Assembly: GCA_905116865.2 (NCBI GenBank)
Contig: CAJHNH020003124.1
Location: forward strand, 62,001 to 126,000
Source: Candidula unifasciata
Lineage: Eukaryota; Mollusca; Gastropoda; Stylommatophora; Geomitridae
Length of the DNA stretch: 64,000 nt
Direction: 5' to 3'
Under the pieces are notes generated by a model, which saw only the letters and a list, made by a program, of their open reading frames with translations, was not told where the DNA came from and made no database searches. The position numbers and the translations under genes are program-made. The stretch's first letter is position 1. Each line of letters starts with the position of its first letter. Shown here one piece after another: positions 49,094 through 57,060 of this stretch.

Positions 49094-52090
49094 TTTTAAA
49101 TTTCATTTTTCAATTACGCCATCCCAATATAGGGCGCAGTCTTTTGTTATTTTAAAGCCCTCACTCAGCTATCGCCGGGAGCTCTAATATAACCAAAAGG
49201 TTGAACAGAGTTTCTGGGAGTTGCGCCTGGGTAATTCTCACCCGAATGGTGGCACATTATGTCACCGGGTGTTCATCGCTCGTTGTGAGGTCCTGGTGGA
49301 GTTGAACTTCGCTCATTCATTCCAGTTTTCTCCTCGCAATTTCTTCCTGTATTATTGATCGTGTTCATCTAACACGCATAAAACATGCCCTTAATGCTAT
49401 GGTTTCCTACAGCGCAATCTCACTGTTGATTTGATACGGCATTATGTTTGCTAAATTATTCTATAGAACTATATTATATTATTACAGCCACTGAGATGTT
49501 TTCTTCATTACCACTTTCCAACTGCCTTTTTGTGATTATTAATCAGATATGTAGTTATGATGCCATTTGGTAACATGCACCGATGGCGGTTCAGTGCGCC
49601 AGTCGTGAGACCGGTCCTTTGCTATGCTTCATTTACGCAATATTTTGTGGCTTTTATTGGGCGTGCATGTCAAAGCACTGAAATGAGTTCTCTGTCTATC
49701 GATTACTGGAAACAATTGTCATTATCGATTATTGGAAATAATTACCATTATCGATTCACCGAATCAATCAATATAACCAATTTTCTGGAGTAATTAAAGG
49801 CTTTGGCATGAAAGGCACCGAAACCTAGCGGTTAGGTATCTTGAACCCCCCCCCCCCTCCCCCTCCCGAACTCCCATTTGTAAAGAGACTAAGCTGCCTT
49901 CATCTTAGTATGTTTATTAAATTGTTTATACACTTCATTTTATTACAGAAATCATCATGTTTATTTGTTCTGTAATAGGGTGGAAGCGACGAAGACTACA
50001 GTACAGCAGATTAAAGATCTTAGATTTATTCTGGTTTTAAAATGGTTAAAAGGCCACCGGAACTAACTAATAGAGTTGACCAGAAGATGGAGAAAAATCA
50101 GCCCACGGAAACGCGGCAAAGAAAACAACAATCAGCAGAGCTGACAAAAGTACTTGCACTGACCAACTGAAAACAGCCAAAAACCAGGCACAGATGACTG
50201 AAGCACCAGAAAGCAGAGACCAAAGCACAGAAACCAATAGCTCGAATCCAGACTCTGAAGCTATAAAAGAAGCCGACCAGAAAAACGCGATAACCAACTA
50301 GGAGATAAGCGAGGCCGACGTCCTAGAGAGGCTACAAAGTATCAACAAACAAATACACCCGCACGAGATCATACTAGAGCGCGGCCGTTACGTTATCTCT
50401 TTTGATGACGAAGAGAAAGAGAAAGTCAGCCTGCTACCCGACATAGAACGCAAAGCCTTCTACAAGCAAATGAATGCGTTCTGGGAAGAAATGTGCGCAG
50501 CCCATGAACAACTGATCAAGGCAAGAAGGAGACGACCGAACCAGGGAACGCCAAACAGACGATACCGCTAATAAGGACTATCCACTCACTCCCACCCGAA
50601 ACGACCTGATCAAGCCACCATCTTGCGGGAAACCCAGGAAATCAACAGCTACCCGCCAAGCAGACACCTCAGCAGCCCCGCCCATTCTCCCTCACAATGG
50701 CCTACCCCGGCTACGTAACCGTTCTTTTCAGAACGGCTACCCCCCTTCCTGCCATGCCGAACGACAAACCTCCCGCCCGAACCACGCCAGATCTAGCCCA
50801 ATGCAAAGCATAGTCCGCCCTTTTTAGGGCAGACCGAGATCCCTTACCTCACCCTGACAGCAGCAACAAACCCTCAGGCCGCAAAGAAACGTCAATAACT
50901 GGAGAACGAACTCCAGACAACAAAACACCGCCTTGATATAACCAAAGCTCAATCTAGGAGCCGGTTGAAAGAGGCAAGAAGTTTTTCGTTTTTTTTTACC
51001 AACACCAGTCACCAGTCACCAATTTCAAGCCTATTCATCTTCCGGACGGTTTCTGCGCCAGCCTGCCTAGCGACTGTGCTTCGCACAATGAGCTAGTTAA
51101 CAGGCATGGCGGGCGTAGGAAAAGTTCGTGATGAGATTGGCTAGGTATGGTACGTTTCCTTTGGGTAGATTTAATATTAATTTTCATTTGCATTCTTGCC
51201 AAGAAATAGTTAGATGGTAGATTGCTGTATATTTGAGGTTTTGTTCCAGCACGTGGTCGTTTATATCGTTACTTTTGGCCATGCTGATGTGGTTAAATAA
51301 AAATTATGTTCAACGTTGTATTCATAGTTACAGTTGTTTTCTTTCATAGTTACAGTTGTTTTCTTCAGCTTAGGACTTCTAGATAGTGTGCCTAGTTTAT
51401 CTAGTTTAGTTTCGTCGTTACCTGGACTATATTAGACTTTACACAGAAGATCTCATGCCTGGACTAGAATATTCTTGTTTCTAGTCCCCACCTAACGAAC
51501 TATTTCCTTTATTTTTTTTATCTTAGTACTTAGGGCTTCTCCGCCCTAGTACAGTTCATTCAGCATATTATTTTTATTACTATTATTATTATTATTATTA
51601 CCTCGATGAGGTAAATTGTGAAAGAGAAAAAGAAGAAGAGGATGAAGAAGAAGAAGAAGAAGAAGAAGAAGAAGAAGAAGAAGAAGAAGAAGAAGAAGAA
51701 GAAGAAGAAGAAGAAGAAGAAGAAGAAGAAGAAGAAGAAGAAGAAGAAGAAGAAGAAGAAGAAGAAGAAGAAGAAGAAGAATAGAATGTACTAGAACTGG
51801 TTATAACTTTGTTTAAGACACTAGTGTTTCTACAGGATATTAATGATGGACCCTAGTAAGGATTAAATGGCACCAGTCTAAAATCATCACCAGAATGTAC
51901 GATACCACTTACGTGTAAGCTTTCTCCCATTGTCCTTTTTCGGTTTTTGCTTCAAGATAAAGCTTGATAGCGGCCTTTGGGTTCCCACATGTGGCCTTGG
52001 CAACAGAGAGAGCCTCCTCAAACTGTAGCTCAATGCTGAAGTGAGTGATCTTGCCCAGTGTAGGAGGCGGGAGTTGATTCAGGGTCACGA
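35702..52090 (-). CDS. FANK1: FANK1: fibronectin type III and ankyrin repeat protein, 9 exons placed, 5' end incomplete
   Basis: Exons in coding order: 52090-51913, 47973-47878, 46006-45925, 43217-43143, 42472-42407, 39873-39647, 38489-38308, 36415-36371, 35800-35702. All junctions are GT-AG and phases fit from 47973 to the TAA. The first two exons form an FN3 domain (PPPTLGKITHFSIELQF ... GLQPSKLYYYRLKVDHSS); the rest are about six ankyrin repeats (LMELLLEHGADVNRKDAGGK, LDKSGMAAIHHAVDGGYVRL, LARGADIYEPNENGQTPYDI) and a short basic tail. Order and motifs match vertebrate FANK1 (345 aa), which is expressed mainly in testis and ciliated cells and linked to spermatogenesis and apoptosis control. 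The first coding exon (with ATG) lies upstream of 52090 and was not found. Phase also demands a microexon between 51913 and 47973, probably about 30 nt. No lesion is seen in the placed exons. Confidence 0.9.
35968..36068. repeat. (GA)n/(CA)n compound microsatellite
   Basis: Alternating GA and CA dinucleotide runs. A CT run lies just before it (35860-35920). Confidence 0.95.
36371..36415 (-). CDS. FANK1: FANK1 exon, 15 codons
   Basis: Encodes NGQTPYDIAQSVGNE, the start of the last ankyrin repeat. Acceptor CCCTCCAG, donor GAA|GTAAGT, phase 0 on both sides. It is too short for ORF scanning and was found by reading. Confidence 0.88.
36511..36826. repeat. 53-54-bp tandem repeat, six units, FANK1 last-but-one intron
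   Basis: Each unit holds 'aatatcaaatgacagagact' and 'cagacgcctgcaaacat'. The first unit begins about 100 bases upstream (sense) of the 15-codon exon. Confidence 0.95.
37050..37350 (-). pseudogene. LINE C-terminal fragment
   Basis: Parallel to 20120-20400; the minus strand carries the RT-tail block. Confidence 0.55.
37388..37476. repeat. (GT)n then (GA)n microsatellite
   Basis: About 24 GT units run straight into about 19 GA units. Confidence 0.97.
37530..37670 (+). pseudogene. LINE I-type C-terminal tail
   Basis: Matches the end of 23885-24105 ('gtgaattaataaagacagtg', 'gagacaacattgcagat') and ends in a (GAAGA)n-like stretch. Confidence 0.65.
37690..37835 (-). pseudogene. LINE RT fragment
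   Basis: The minus strand reads EFEYIGTAFTEDGKMDEEIN then KCNKSNQVLGQ, the conserved FxYLGxxxxxDGxxxxEI segment of non-LTR RT proteins. Confidence 0.85.
37845..38185 (+). mobile_element. SINE family G copy
   Basis: Shares 'gcggacttctagtaattttc', 'gaaatctacccaaagtattt', 'ctcgtgcactgcgctgagat' and 'gtgtgccatgatgttgatcc' with 52287-52662 and, inverted, 48095-48400. The tail is (AAACA)n. Confidence 0.8.
38308..38489 (-). CDS. FANK1: FANK1 exon (ankyrin repeats)
   Basis: Phase 1 in, phase 0 out: A-NMTPDSKAYELAASLQL, then TPLLNAIIRRKPKLVEFFLA and RGADIYEPNE. Acceptor TTGTCCACAG, donor GAG|GTATGT. Confidence 0.92.
38590..38990 (-). pseudogene. RNase H LINE fragment, highly decayed
   Basis: Minus-strand phrases parallel the 14237-14775 relic: the 'cagtttctcaggctgctcat' region equals the GNEQPEKLAGTA-like helix. 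Frames are lost. Confidence 0.6.
39073..39140. repeat. (CT)n microsatellite
   Basis: More than 30 CT units. Confidence 0.97.
39647..39873 (-). CDS. FANK1: FANK1 largest exon (ankyrin repeats)
   Basis: Seventy-five codons: LIHAASRDLLETVKWLCEHG, then AETQTLDKSGMAAIHHAVDG, GYVRLVEWMLDNSEKYGFDI and EKSGGMTPLNRC. This matches vertebrate FANK1 repeats 3-4 in spacing, including the GG(C/M)xAxHxAxDGG motif. Acceptor CCAACCAG, donor GTG|GTAAGG. Confidence 0.95.
39985..40165 (+). repeat. Dispersed repeat family F copy
   Basis: Has 'ccaccaggacatcacacaag', 'gcggatgaggatcacacgtg' and 'actgaaaccgcgttcagcca'. Confidence 0.85.
40259..41231 (-). mobile_element. Mariner transposon relic, copy 2, both inverted repeats present
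   Basis: The terminal repeat 'ggtcagacaattaagtaatg' (about 40260) is matched in reverse by 'cattacttaagtatcggacc' (about 41208). The minus strand carries a helix-turn-helix segment (RPVYVCNEKLIAKFRERIQE, DEFGVNTETICK) and, after a frame change, the DDD region: DNAPAQRAVVKHEFLAPKQM, then YHPDLFSCVYFLFPKLKLPL. The third catalytic Asp is Val here, whereas it is Asp in the 10773 copy. At about 970 bp it is shorter than a full mariner (about 1.3 kb) and it is inactive. It sits in a FANK1 intron on the gene's own strand. Confidence 0.9.
41006..41025. repeat. Poly-T run inside the mariner relic
   Basis: More than 20 T. Confidence 0.8.
41906..41940. repeat. (CA)n microsatellite
   Basis: Seventeen or so CA units after a short (CG)n stretch. 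Confidence 0.95.
42036..42095. repeat. (CT)n/(CCT) microsatellite
   Basis: Imperfect CT run. Confidence 0.9.
42407..42472 (-). CDS. FANK1: FANK1 exon, 66 nt (ankyrin repeat)
   Basis: E-LMELLLEHGADVNRKDAGG-KTP, a consensus ankyrin segment. Acceptor GTTTTCAG, donor CC|GTGAGA. Phase 2 on both sides. Confidence 0.93.
42550..42720 (+). mobile_element. tRNA-derived SINE, family B copy
   Basis: Has 'aggttcgaatcctcggtaag', 'gcacagtccgtagcgacatt' and 'gcggccctaaaacctcagg'. Confidence 0.78.
42770..43030 (-). pseudogene. LINE RT C-terminal fragment
   Basis: The minus strand includes the region of the GRPKEH-type motif ('ttctttggtctgcc') and RT-tail spacing. It is degraded and holds an internal poly-T run. 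Confidence 0.5.
43143..43217 (-). CDS. FANK1: FANK1 exon, 75 nt (first/second ankyrin repeat)
   Basis: G-DVHPDAQDEKDFSALLAAG-LQENVE. Acceptor TTACACAG, donor GGA|GTATGT. Phase 2 on both sides. It corresponds to the VDVPNKFGFTALMVAA-type segment of vertebrate FANK1. Confidence 0.9.
43330..43505 (-). repeat. Dispersed repeat family F copy (inverted)
   Basis: Has 'ggggccgcaatatagcacga', 'acgcggtttctgggacctc' and 'cgcttgtgtgatgtcctggt'. It abuts the FANK1 75-nt exon at about 110 bases. Confidence 0.85.
43825..43905 (+). repeat. SINE family C fragment
   Basis: Has 'cgcctttactttccatgata' and 'tacccatttcagagtgggtt'. Confidence 0.5.
44289..44812. mobile_element. Non-autonomous element with about 90-bp terminal inverted repeats
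   Basis: The left arm 44289-44380 and right arm 44718-44812 are inverted copies at roughly 80% by eye. Shared pieces include 'aactcacgattctca', 'tcgttcggc', 'gcgtg', 'tgtcctatgttctag' and 'agatg'. The middle, about 340 bp, has poly-T and (GTT)n stretches and no transposase. GTATTT occurs next to both ends and could be the target duplication. It lies in a FANK1 intron. Confidence 0.85.
45021..45114. repeat. (CA)n then (TA)n microsatellite
   Basis: About 11 CA units followed by about 36 TA units. Confidence 0.97.
45465..45685 (+). mobile_element. SINE family C copy
   Basis: Full body from 'gacccctttt' through 'tatagggctagacctatatt' to a reversed tRNA-like head ('gtctagccgctcggccacgg'). Confidence 0.8.
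45925..46006 (-). CDS. FANK1: FANK1 exon, 82 nt (start of ankyrin region)
   Basis: A-APYTGDDLHSAIRRGN-ITKVKEILDSG. Acceptor ATACCGCAG, donor CTGG|GTGAGT. Phase 1 in, phase 2 out. It aligns with the EHLHRAVSVND-type start of the vertebrate repeats. Confidence 0.93.
46200..46560 (+). pseudogene. LINE tail fragments (RNase H end and RT C-terminal block)
   Basis: Has 'ccatctcgttagaatgcagc' (the HLVRMQ motif) and a GATGAT end, parallel to 15005-15240. Confidence 0.7.
46575..46800 (-). mobile_element. SINE family C copy (inverted)
   Basis: tRNA-like head with 'gatcatgggtccgaacggaa', then the reverse of the family C body. Confidence 0.75.
47130..47168. repeat. (CA)n microsatellite
   Basis: About 19 CA units. 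Confidence 0.97.
47443..47656 (-). mobile_element. tRNA-derived SINE, family A, copy 2, with 13-bp TSD
   Basis: The inverted family A body is flanked by the perfect repeat CAATCACCCTAGA at 47430-47442 and 47657-47669. Its 3' tail is poly-A (poly-T on the plus strand), unlike the (AAAC)n tails of the other copies. It lies about 220 bases from the FANK1 FN3 exon. Confidence 0.92.
47878..47973 (-). CDS. FANK1: FANK1 exon, 96 nt (second half of FN3 domain)
   Basis: G-LQPSKLYYYRLKVDHSSVK, then SDWSDTITAKTL. It aligns with the GLEPRTLYRFRLKV region of vertebrate FANK1. Acceptor GCATACAG, donor CTAG|GTACGT. Phase 1 in and out. Found by reading between repeats. Confidence 0.9.
48095..48400 (-). mobile_element. 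SINE family G copy (inverted, truncated)
   Basis: Has 'catcatggcacaagggtatt', 'gcagtgcacgaactccg' and 'ctacacagagaccagggaaa' in reverse family order. A family F copy starts right after it. Confidence 0.8.
48412..48590 (+). repeat. Dispersed repeat family F copy
   Basis: Has 'ctccaccaggacatcacaca', 'atgcggatgaggatcgccgt' and 'cagaaaccgcgttcaggcat'. Confidence 0.85.
48700..48890 (+). mobile_element. SINE family C copy
   Basis: Has 'catatagggctacaactata', 'gggtgttgtggtcaatatca' and 'gtcgacctggaagccaagga'. Confidence 0.75.
48999..49073. repeat. (TA)n microsatellite followed by poly-T
   Basis: About 36 TA units with one slip. Confidence 0.95.
49125..49310 (-). repeat. Dispersed repeat family F copy (inverted, diverged)
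   Basis: Has 'ttaaagccctcactcagcta', 'tggtggcacattatgtcacc' and 'gaggtcctggtggagtt'. Confidence 0.75.
50042..50571 (+). pseudogene. Decayed ORF of unknown origin, one frameshift and one stop
   Basis: From ATG at 50042 the frame shifts near 50140 and continues through a single TAG (50299-50301) to TAA at 50569. Its product is hydrophilic and charged; the last 89 codons are unbroken and include SFDDEEKEKVSLLPDIERKA then FYKQMNAFWEEMCAAHEQL and an Arg-rich end. The stretch is clearly richer in G and C than the introns around it, as is the non-coding part to about 51070. It is probably an ORF1/gag-like reading frame of a retroelement inserted in a FANK1 intron. I do not recognise the family. Confidence 0.55.
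51643..51781. repeat. (GAA)n tract, about 46 units, FANK1 intron
   Basis: Uninterrupted GAA triplets after an imperfect start (51620-51642). On the FANK1 sense strand it is (TTC)n. It begins about 130 bases downstream of the FN3 exon donor. Confidence 0.97.
51913..52090 (-). CDS. FANK1: FANK1 exon, 178 nt (first half of FN3 domain)
   Basis: V-VTLNQLPPPTLGKITHFSI, then ELQFEEALSVAKATCGNPKA, AIKLYLEAKTEKGQWEKAY and a split Thr codon. It matches the PPVVGKVTHHSIELYW start of vertebrate FANK1. Acceptor TTTTCATCAG, donor ACAC|GTAAGT. It starts one base into a codon, so an upstream exon carries the ATG. The in-frame codon at 52103 is TTG inside the acceptor tract and is not a start. Confidence 0.92.
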
Positions 52091-52286
52091 CTGATGAAAA
52101 CAAGACATGTTATTTAATTAAATGTGTCATCTTGGTAGTACTGAATATTAACAGCAATGTTTTTATGTAATGTATTTTAAAATGCGGACTCAAACAAAAC
52201 AAAAATACATTACACAATTTTTGGAAGACATATTTAGCTGTCTCTAGCCAAACGCGATACTTCAGACTTACATCAAGATAGGTCTA

Positions 52287-52662
52287 GGGGGCTGAGTAGT
52301 CTTGAGGTATGGTGTCCGCCTTGAGTGCTGGAGGTCCCGGGTTTAAGCCATGGTAAAGGCTAGGATTTTTTCACGTGGACTTCTAGTAATAACCCCTGGT
52401 GTCTGGTTAGTCAGTGTCCATTCTTGCGCACGTCAAAAATCCCTTGGCAGTTAGAAATCGAAAAGAGTAGCCCAATGGCGCTGCCCGGACAAAATTTTGA
52501 GTTAAAAATCTACCCAAAGTATATCAAGACCCTCGCCCATGCAACAGAGTTCGTGCACTGCGCTGAGATACCTCACACTCAGGCTTGATTTGGAAGTAGA
52601 ACGGAGTACTTATGAGTTACACCTGTGTGCCATGATGTTGATCCGTCGAATAAACAAACATA
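52287..52662 (+). mobile_element. SINE family G copy, with imperfect 15-bp TSD
   Basis: Longest copy of the family, with a tRNA-like head ('gtcctgagg...ggtcccgggtttaagcc') and the body 'gcacgtcaaaaatcccttgg ... gatgttgatccgtcgaata'. It is flanked by ATCAAGATAGGTCTA and ATCAACATAGGCCTA (two mismatches). Confidence 0.8.
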
Positions 52663-52677
52663 ATCAACATAGGCCTA

Positions 52678-54117
52678 TAATAAAGCACACAACAATTTTT
52701 AAAAAAACTAAATAAATTCTACTCAGATACAAAATATATTATATTATTTACAACGCGCATTCCTCTTACTTGTAAAGTATTTATTCATATTCCACTCATA
52801 TTAAGTATTAGGCTGGAGTCTGTAGTGAATTAACTAAATGTACTGTCTATAAGTGGCCAGTTGTTCTCAGTCACATGATTTCATCAAAGTGGGATTAAAC
52901 TTATCCTATCGCATTTACAGCGTACATTAATACATGAAACCTCTATTTCCAAGGACGTGAAGATGAGAAGTTTAGCATCATGGCCTAGAAGAACTTATGC
53001 GTCAGAAATACTTTACTGAATCCACAGAAGACTTACGACAGACATGAATATTATACCAACGCCGAACGGCATTGACTGTGGGGTGGGGGAAAAGGGGGGA
53101 GAAGGGGGGGGGGGCGTTGACGGACTGTGTAGCAATGAATATAAAATATGCAATTGACATACAAAGGCTGCCTGAGCGAATTTATTCTTTGAAAAAATAC
53201 ATAAATAAACAAAAGTTGCATATCCTTTTCATGAGGTTGCAGAACCAATTCCGACATTGTTTTGACTGTTTGTGGCTTGACAAGGTAATTTTACATTCAG
53301 TTCTTTGCCATTACCACTCTACGGTCAGCCGTCATTACCATTGTGGAAATCAACGCAAAGCGGTATGCTGCCAAATCGTCTGCAGCTGAAGTCGAACCAG
53401 GTATCCCGGGTTATCGAATCGCTTTCGCAACACCTAAACCAAAGACAACATGGACAATGAGGAAGGAAATTTTGAGGGGATGGATATGAACTGTGTTTCT
53501 AATTGATAGTCATGAAGTCAGAAAATCATCTAAATGAGAAACTAAGTCAAACGCAGTTAACTAAATACACCCAGAGCGCACCAACGGGACATTATTATAG
53601 ATATCCTTTTTTTGTGTAGAAGATTCTTTTTTTCTCATCAAATACCAATTATTATCTGGTGAATGTAATGTGCTGTTTTCATTTTTTTGGGTAATGTTGT
53701 GAGTCGTTCATTTATCTCCGTTGTAGACATATTGTTGTATATCTAGTGGAAATGTATCGGGTTCATGTTACACTAGACCCGTCACATGGAAATCCCCGGA
53801 GGCCCGCTGAATATGACTTAGTGTAAGATGTACGTGTTCCTCGGAATTAACGTGTAGCCTGAGCTAAGTCTCGGAAACACGACTTAACCTTTATACCACG
53901 TCTGAAGACAGTCTGTTCGAGCGAGTCATACAGATAGGACCATCGAGTTCCTGGCATTGGCCAGTATTGTGATCTTGTCGCTATATTCTGTGAGTGTGTT
54001 CAGCTTAATTAAATGTTCTATCTTGCGGGCGTTGTACCGTAAAGATGACTCTAATGTTCCAAGACTCTCGAGTCGGTTACCTGTTATAGTACAATTTAGT
54101 TAGTTAGTCGACAGGTT
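52678..54117. other. No gene recognised; candidate location of FANK1 5' exon
   Basis: Mostly unique, AT-rich sequence. I looked for a short minus-strand exon with an ATG ending in phase 1 before a GT donor and could not single one out. Confidence 0.3.
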
Positions 54118-54640
54118 ATCCTCATTGCACATCGAACCACTCAGTCCATAAGTGCTCAGATCCCCTCCTCAGTAAATCCCGCAGCGTGTAGCGGCTAACG
54201 ACACCAGTTCTGTGTTGGTTTATTATTATTCTTTGACTACCCGCGTAGTGTTCTTGTTTGGCGACACCCCGTTTAACATGTTGTTCTTGCAGTCTGACCA
54301 TGGTTGCAGATTCACAGTTCTCAACTGGTTCACGCAAACGTCTTAACTCTCTTAGAGCATTCAGTATATTAGCCTGGTCCATGGCTTGCCGGCTTTCACA
54401 GTAGCCTTACCTGCAAGCGTATCAGCTTGCTCATTTCCTTGTACCCCGACATATCCTGGCATGAAAATAAAACTAATCCTTGTCAGCCGTGAATTCTGTA
54501 GAGCCACCAACCACTGCCTTCGGACCCAGCCCTTCTCTATCTTCCTGAGCATACTAATCGAGTCACTGAGAAAGCATACCCCAGTAAAAGTCTGTGTCTC
54601 TAGCCATGTTACTGCTTATTATATATCGTCTATATATTAT
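54118..54640 (-). pseudogene. RNase H tail of an I-type LINE
   Basis: The minus strand reads LRKIEKGWVRRQWLVALQNS, then FIFMPGYVGVQGNEQADTLA (the RNase H GxxGNExAD element), and in a second frame RRGSEHLWTEWF. The order equals that at 32046-32440. Confidence 0.88.
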
Positions 54641-55339
54641 AGTACATCTGTTGGCAGTTATATTGTCTTTTGGGAACAAGACTAAAATGGGTATGCCTTC
54701 AGACTGTGTTACGCCATGTGGCTTATTTTAGTTCGGTGTGGTTACCCTTGTCCACGAAACTGGTTGGACACCGGCTTGTTGGCCAGCACTAAAGGGCTGT
54801 TATATAAACGTGTGGGTATTTCGTAATTAGCGCTCTTTGTCTATCCCTCCCCCCCCCCCTTTTTTTTTTTGCAACCAAGTGCAGTCCAGCTTACACAGCG
54901 GAACTCCAGTACTGAATGAATTCAGTCTTCATATGAGACGGCAGGGTTTCTCAGCCTGCATGCTGGAGCCCACTAGCGCATGTCGTTGTTGAAGCGAGAG
55001 TATTATTATTGAGCAAATAAGTCTTTTGTTAATTACTAGAGACAGATACACGACCATCACAGTTCTTTAAGTGCATTAAAAATGGTTGTCAACGAATAAC
55101 TTCAGTAGTTTCGTCTGTTGCAGTTCAGTAATGTACAGTTGTAACTTGAATGTACGAGGACTTGTTGGGACTGTAGTCATGTATAATGTGGCAGTTCCAT
55201 ACATCATAGCCTAGATACTCGTTTGACCAGTATAACTGTTACTGATTTAAATGTGTTGCCATCTGCCATTCAGAGGTGCTCGTACAATAAGTGGCTGTAT
55301 CGCAACAGTTAACCTATCCGACTTTCATTAACGTTGACA

Positions 55340-55690
55340 CAGTATCTTCCCGTGTTGGTTCCGGGGCCCCGAGTGTGGCAGAAAACACGAATAGACCCTC
55401 TGCCTCCACAGTAAGCATGACGTAGGAGTTGATTAATTGAGGGCTTCCTTCGAAGTCGGAGTGTATCTGCCTGAGCGGAAAGGAACCAACAGTCTGCCTA
55501 CATATAAATCGGATGTGCACACAACACTTAGTTCTGGAACAAGACTGAAGTTCCAAGGTGAACAAACAACTAAAACTTTCGGCCGGAGTTTACAGCCAGT
55601 GAACGCAAAGAAGAAGAAGAAGAAGACAAAGAAGAAGAAGAAGAAGAAGAAGAAGAAGAGAAAGAACAACAAGAAGAACAAGAAGACACA
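55340..55690 (+). repeat. Dispersed repeat family D copy with (GAA)n tail
   Basis: The full family order ('aagcatgacgtaggagttga', 'cctgagcggaaaggaaccaa', 'ctaaaactttcggccggagt', 'acagccagtgaacgcaaag') ends in (GAA)n. This shows that the simple-sequence tail belongs to the element's 3' end. Confidence 0.85.
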
Positions 55691-55699
55691 ACACCAGTC

Positions 55700-56430
55700 A
55701 CTTGCCCATAGTCCTCGAGTCCCCCTCCCCACACCGCCGGTCGCCTTTACTTCCCAGGACGTTATCTGGTATTGCAATTACTCTCTTTCTATCACTCTCT
55801 TGGCTCCATTCATCTGCAGACTTCTCAGGTGCACGACTTTTATTTAAACATGTTGAAAGACGAACAATGCGAACATACAGCTGATGCTAACGTCCACGTT
55901 TATCGACTCACTCAATCGCCGTCAAGCCAGTGAACCCTGCGGTGGCAGTCCAGGGATTGCAACATCACAACTAATTGCACAAAATACAGTTCAAAGGAGT
56001 AATTAACTTTATATATAATGATCACATGAATAATCTGACTGCGACTACTTGACAGTCACAATCTTCAACTCTGAATTATCAACAACACGCACGGTCTGGA
56101 TCAGAATTGCCAAACGAACGGTAGCCAGGTTTATCCAAGAAGTCACAGCCAAATCAGGTTCAGACATCAACTTGTAACTTCATTCATTACATACACTCTG
56201 TTCCTGGAACCCAAAAACGAGACTGTCTTTTCTTGCGTATTCTTTAACATCTTTTATGCCTCAGTGTTTCTTAATGATTCACTCACGTAAATTCACGATT
56301 TATTCACTTTGGCGTGTGCCCAGCAATCTGCACGCTTGCGTTACAAAGTATATAATTTATTTTCAGTCTCTGACCTCATTATTAATGCAAACGTCCTTTC
56401 TCAAGAGAAAATAGACTCGTTACAAGTACC
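55700..56430. other. No gene recognised
   Basis: A short family C-like phrase at 55740-55780 ('cgcctttacttcccagg'); otherwise unique sequence. Confidence 0.35.
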
Positions 56431-56439
56431 CAACTGAGT

Positions 56440-56560
56440 CTGAGCCGCCATGGGAGCCTAGGTAAATTTTGAAAAAATTCCCTGCCCGTTCGGATTTGAT
56501 CCCATGACGTTCCCATCTGCAGGCAAGCGTCTAGCCGCTACACAATGGCGGTTCCCTGTA
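56440..56560 (+). mobile_element. SINE family C, 3' part with tRNA-like head
   Basis: Has 'cgttcggatttgatcccatg' and 'gcgtctagccgctacacaat', the reverse of a tRNA-like promoter. Confidence 0.7.
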
Positions 56561-56814
56561 ATGACGTTTACAGTGGCAAAACCTTTTAATGCCAGGGTTA
56601 TTATGTGTCTCTGGGCCAGTTTTTTTTTTTTTTTTTTCAGGGTTTTAAGTTGTTTATGAACTACTGTATTCTAGAAATATTTTATGTAAGTGTCAGATTT
56701 AAAAGCATGGATTTTCTTTAATAGAAAATCAGACAACTTGAAAATCACTATTCAATAGCACTATCACATTTGACGTAGACGTCTGTGATTTAGTGGCAGG
56801 TTCGATTATCGGGC

Positions 56815-57060
56815 CATGCAACTGTTTGGAGCGGTTAAGAACGCTGGACTCTCATTCTTAAAAACCACTTTCGAATTCTTGGTAAGGTTATTGCTGGTTG
56901 GTGGGTGGTACGTGTGAGTGTGTGTGTCGGTGTGTGTGTGTCAGGGGCAAAATAACATCCTGACCAGAACAGTCTTAAATCCGCAGGCTCAAAACGACCC
57001 CCCCACCCCACCCCCTCCCTTTTTTTCCCACACTGCCGTAAAAAGTTATAAATAAAGACA
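56815..57060 (+). mobile_element. tRNA-derived SINE, family B copy
   Basis: Has 'ggagcggttaagaacgctgg', 'cttggtaaggttattgctgg', a GT-rich insert, then 'tcttaaatccgcaggctcaa'. Confidence 0.65.

Noticed and set aside
35702..52090. ANKEF1 as the identity of the ankyrin gene
   Set aside because: The C-terminal repeats resemble it loosely, but the FN3 exons and the GGxxAxHxAxDGG repeat match FANK1 in order and spacing.
51909..52103. FANK1 start at 52103
   Set aside because: The codon is TTG and lies in the acceptor tract. The exon begins at 52090 in mid-codon.
55433..55847. ORFs with poly-Lys or poly-Phe
   Set aside because: Translations of the (GAA)n tail of a family D repeat.
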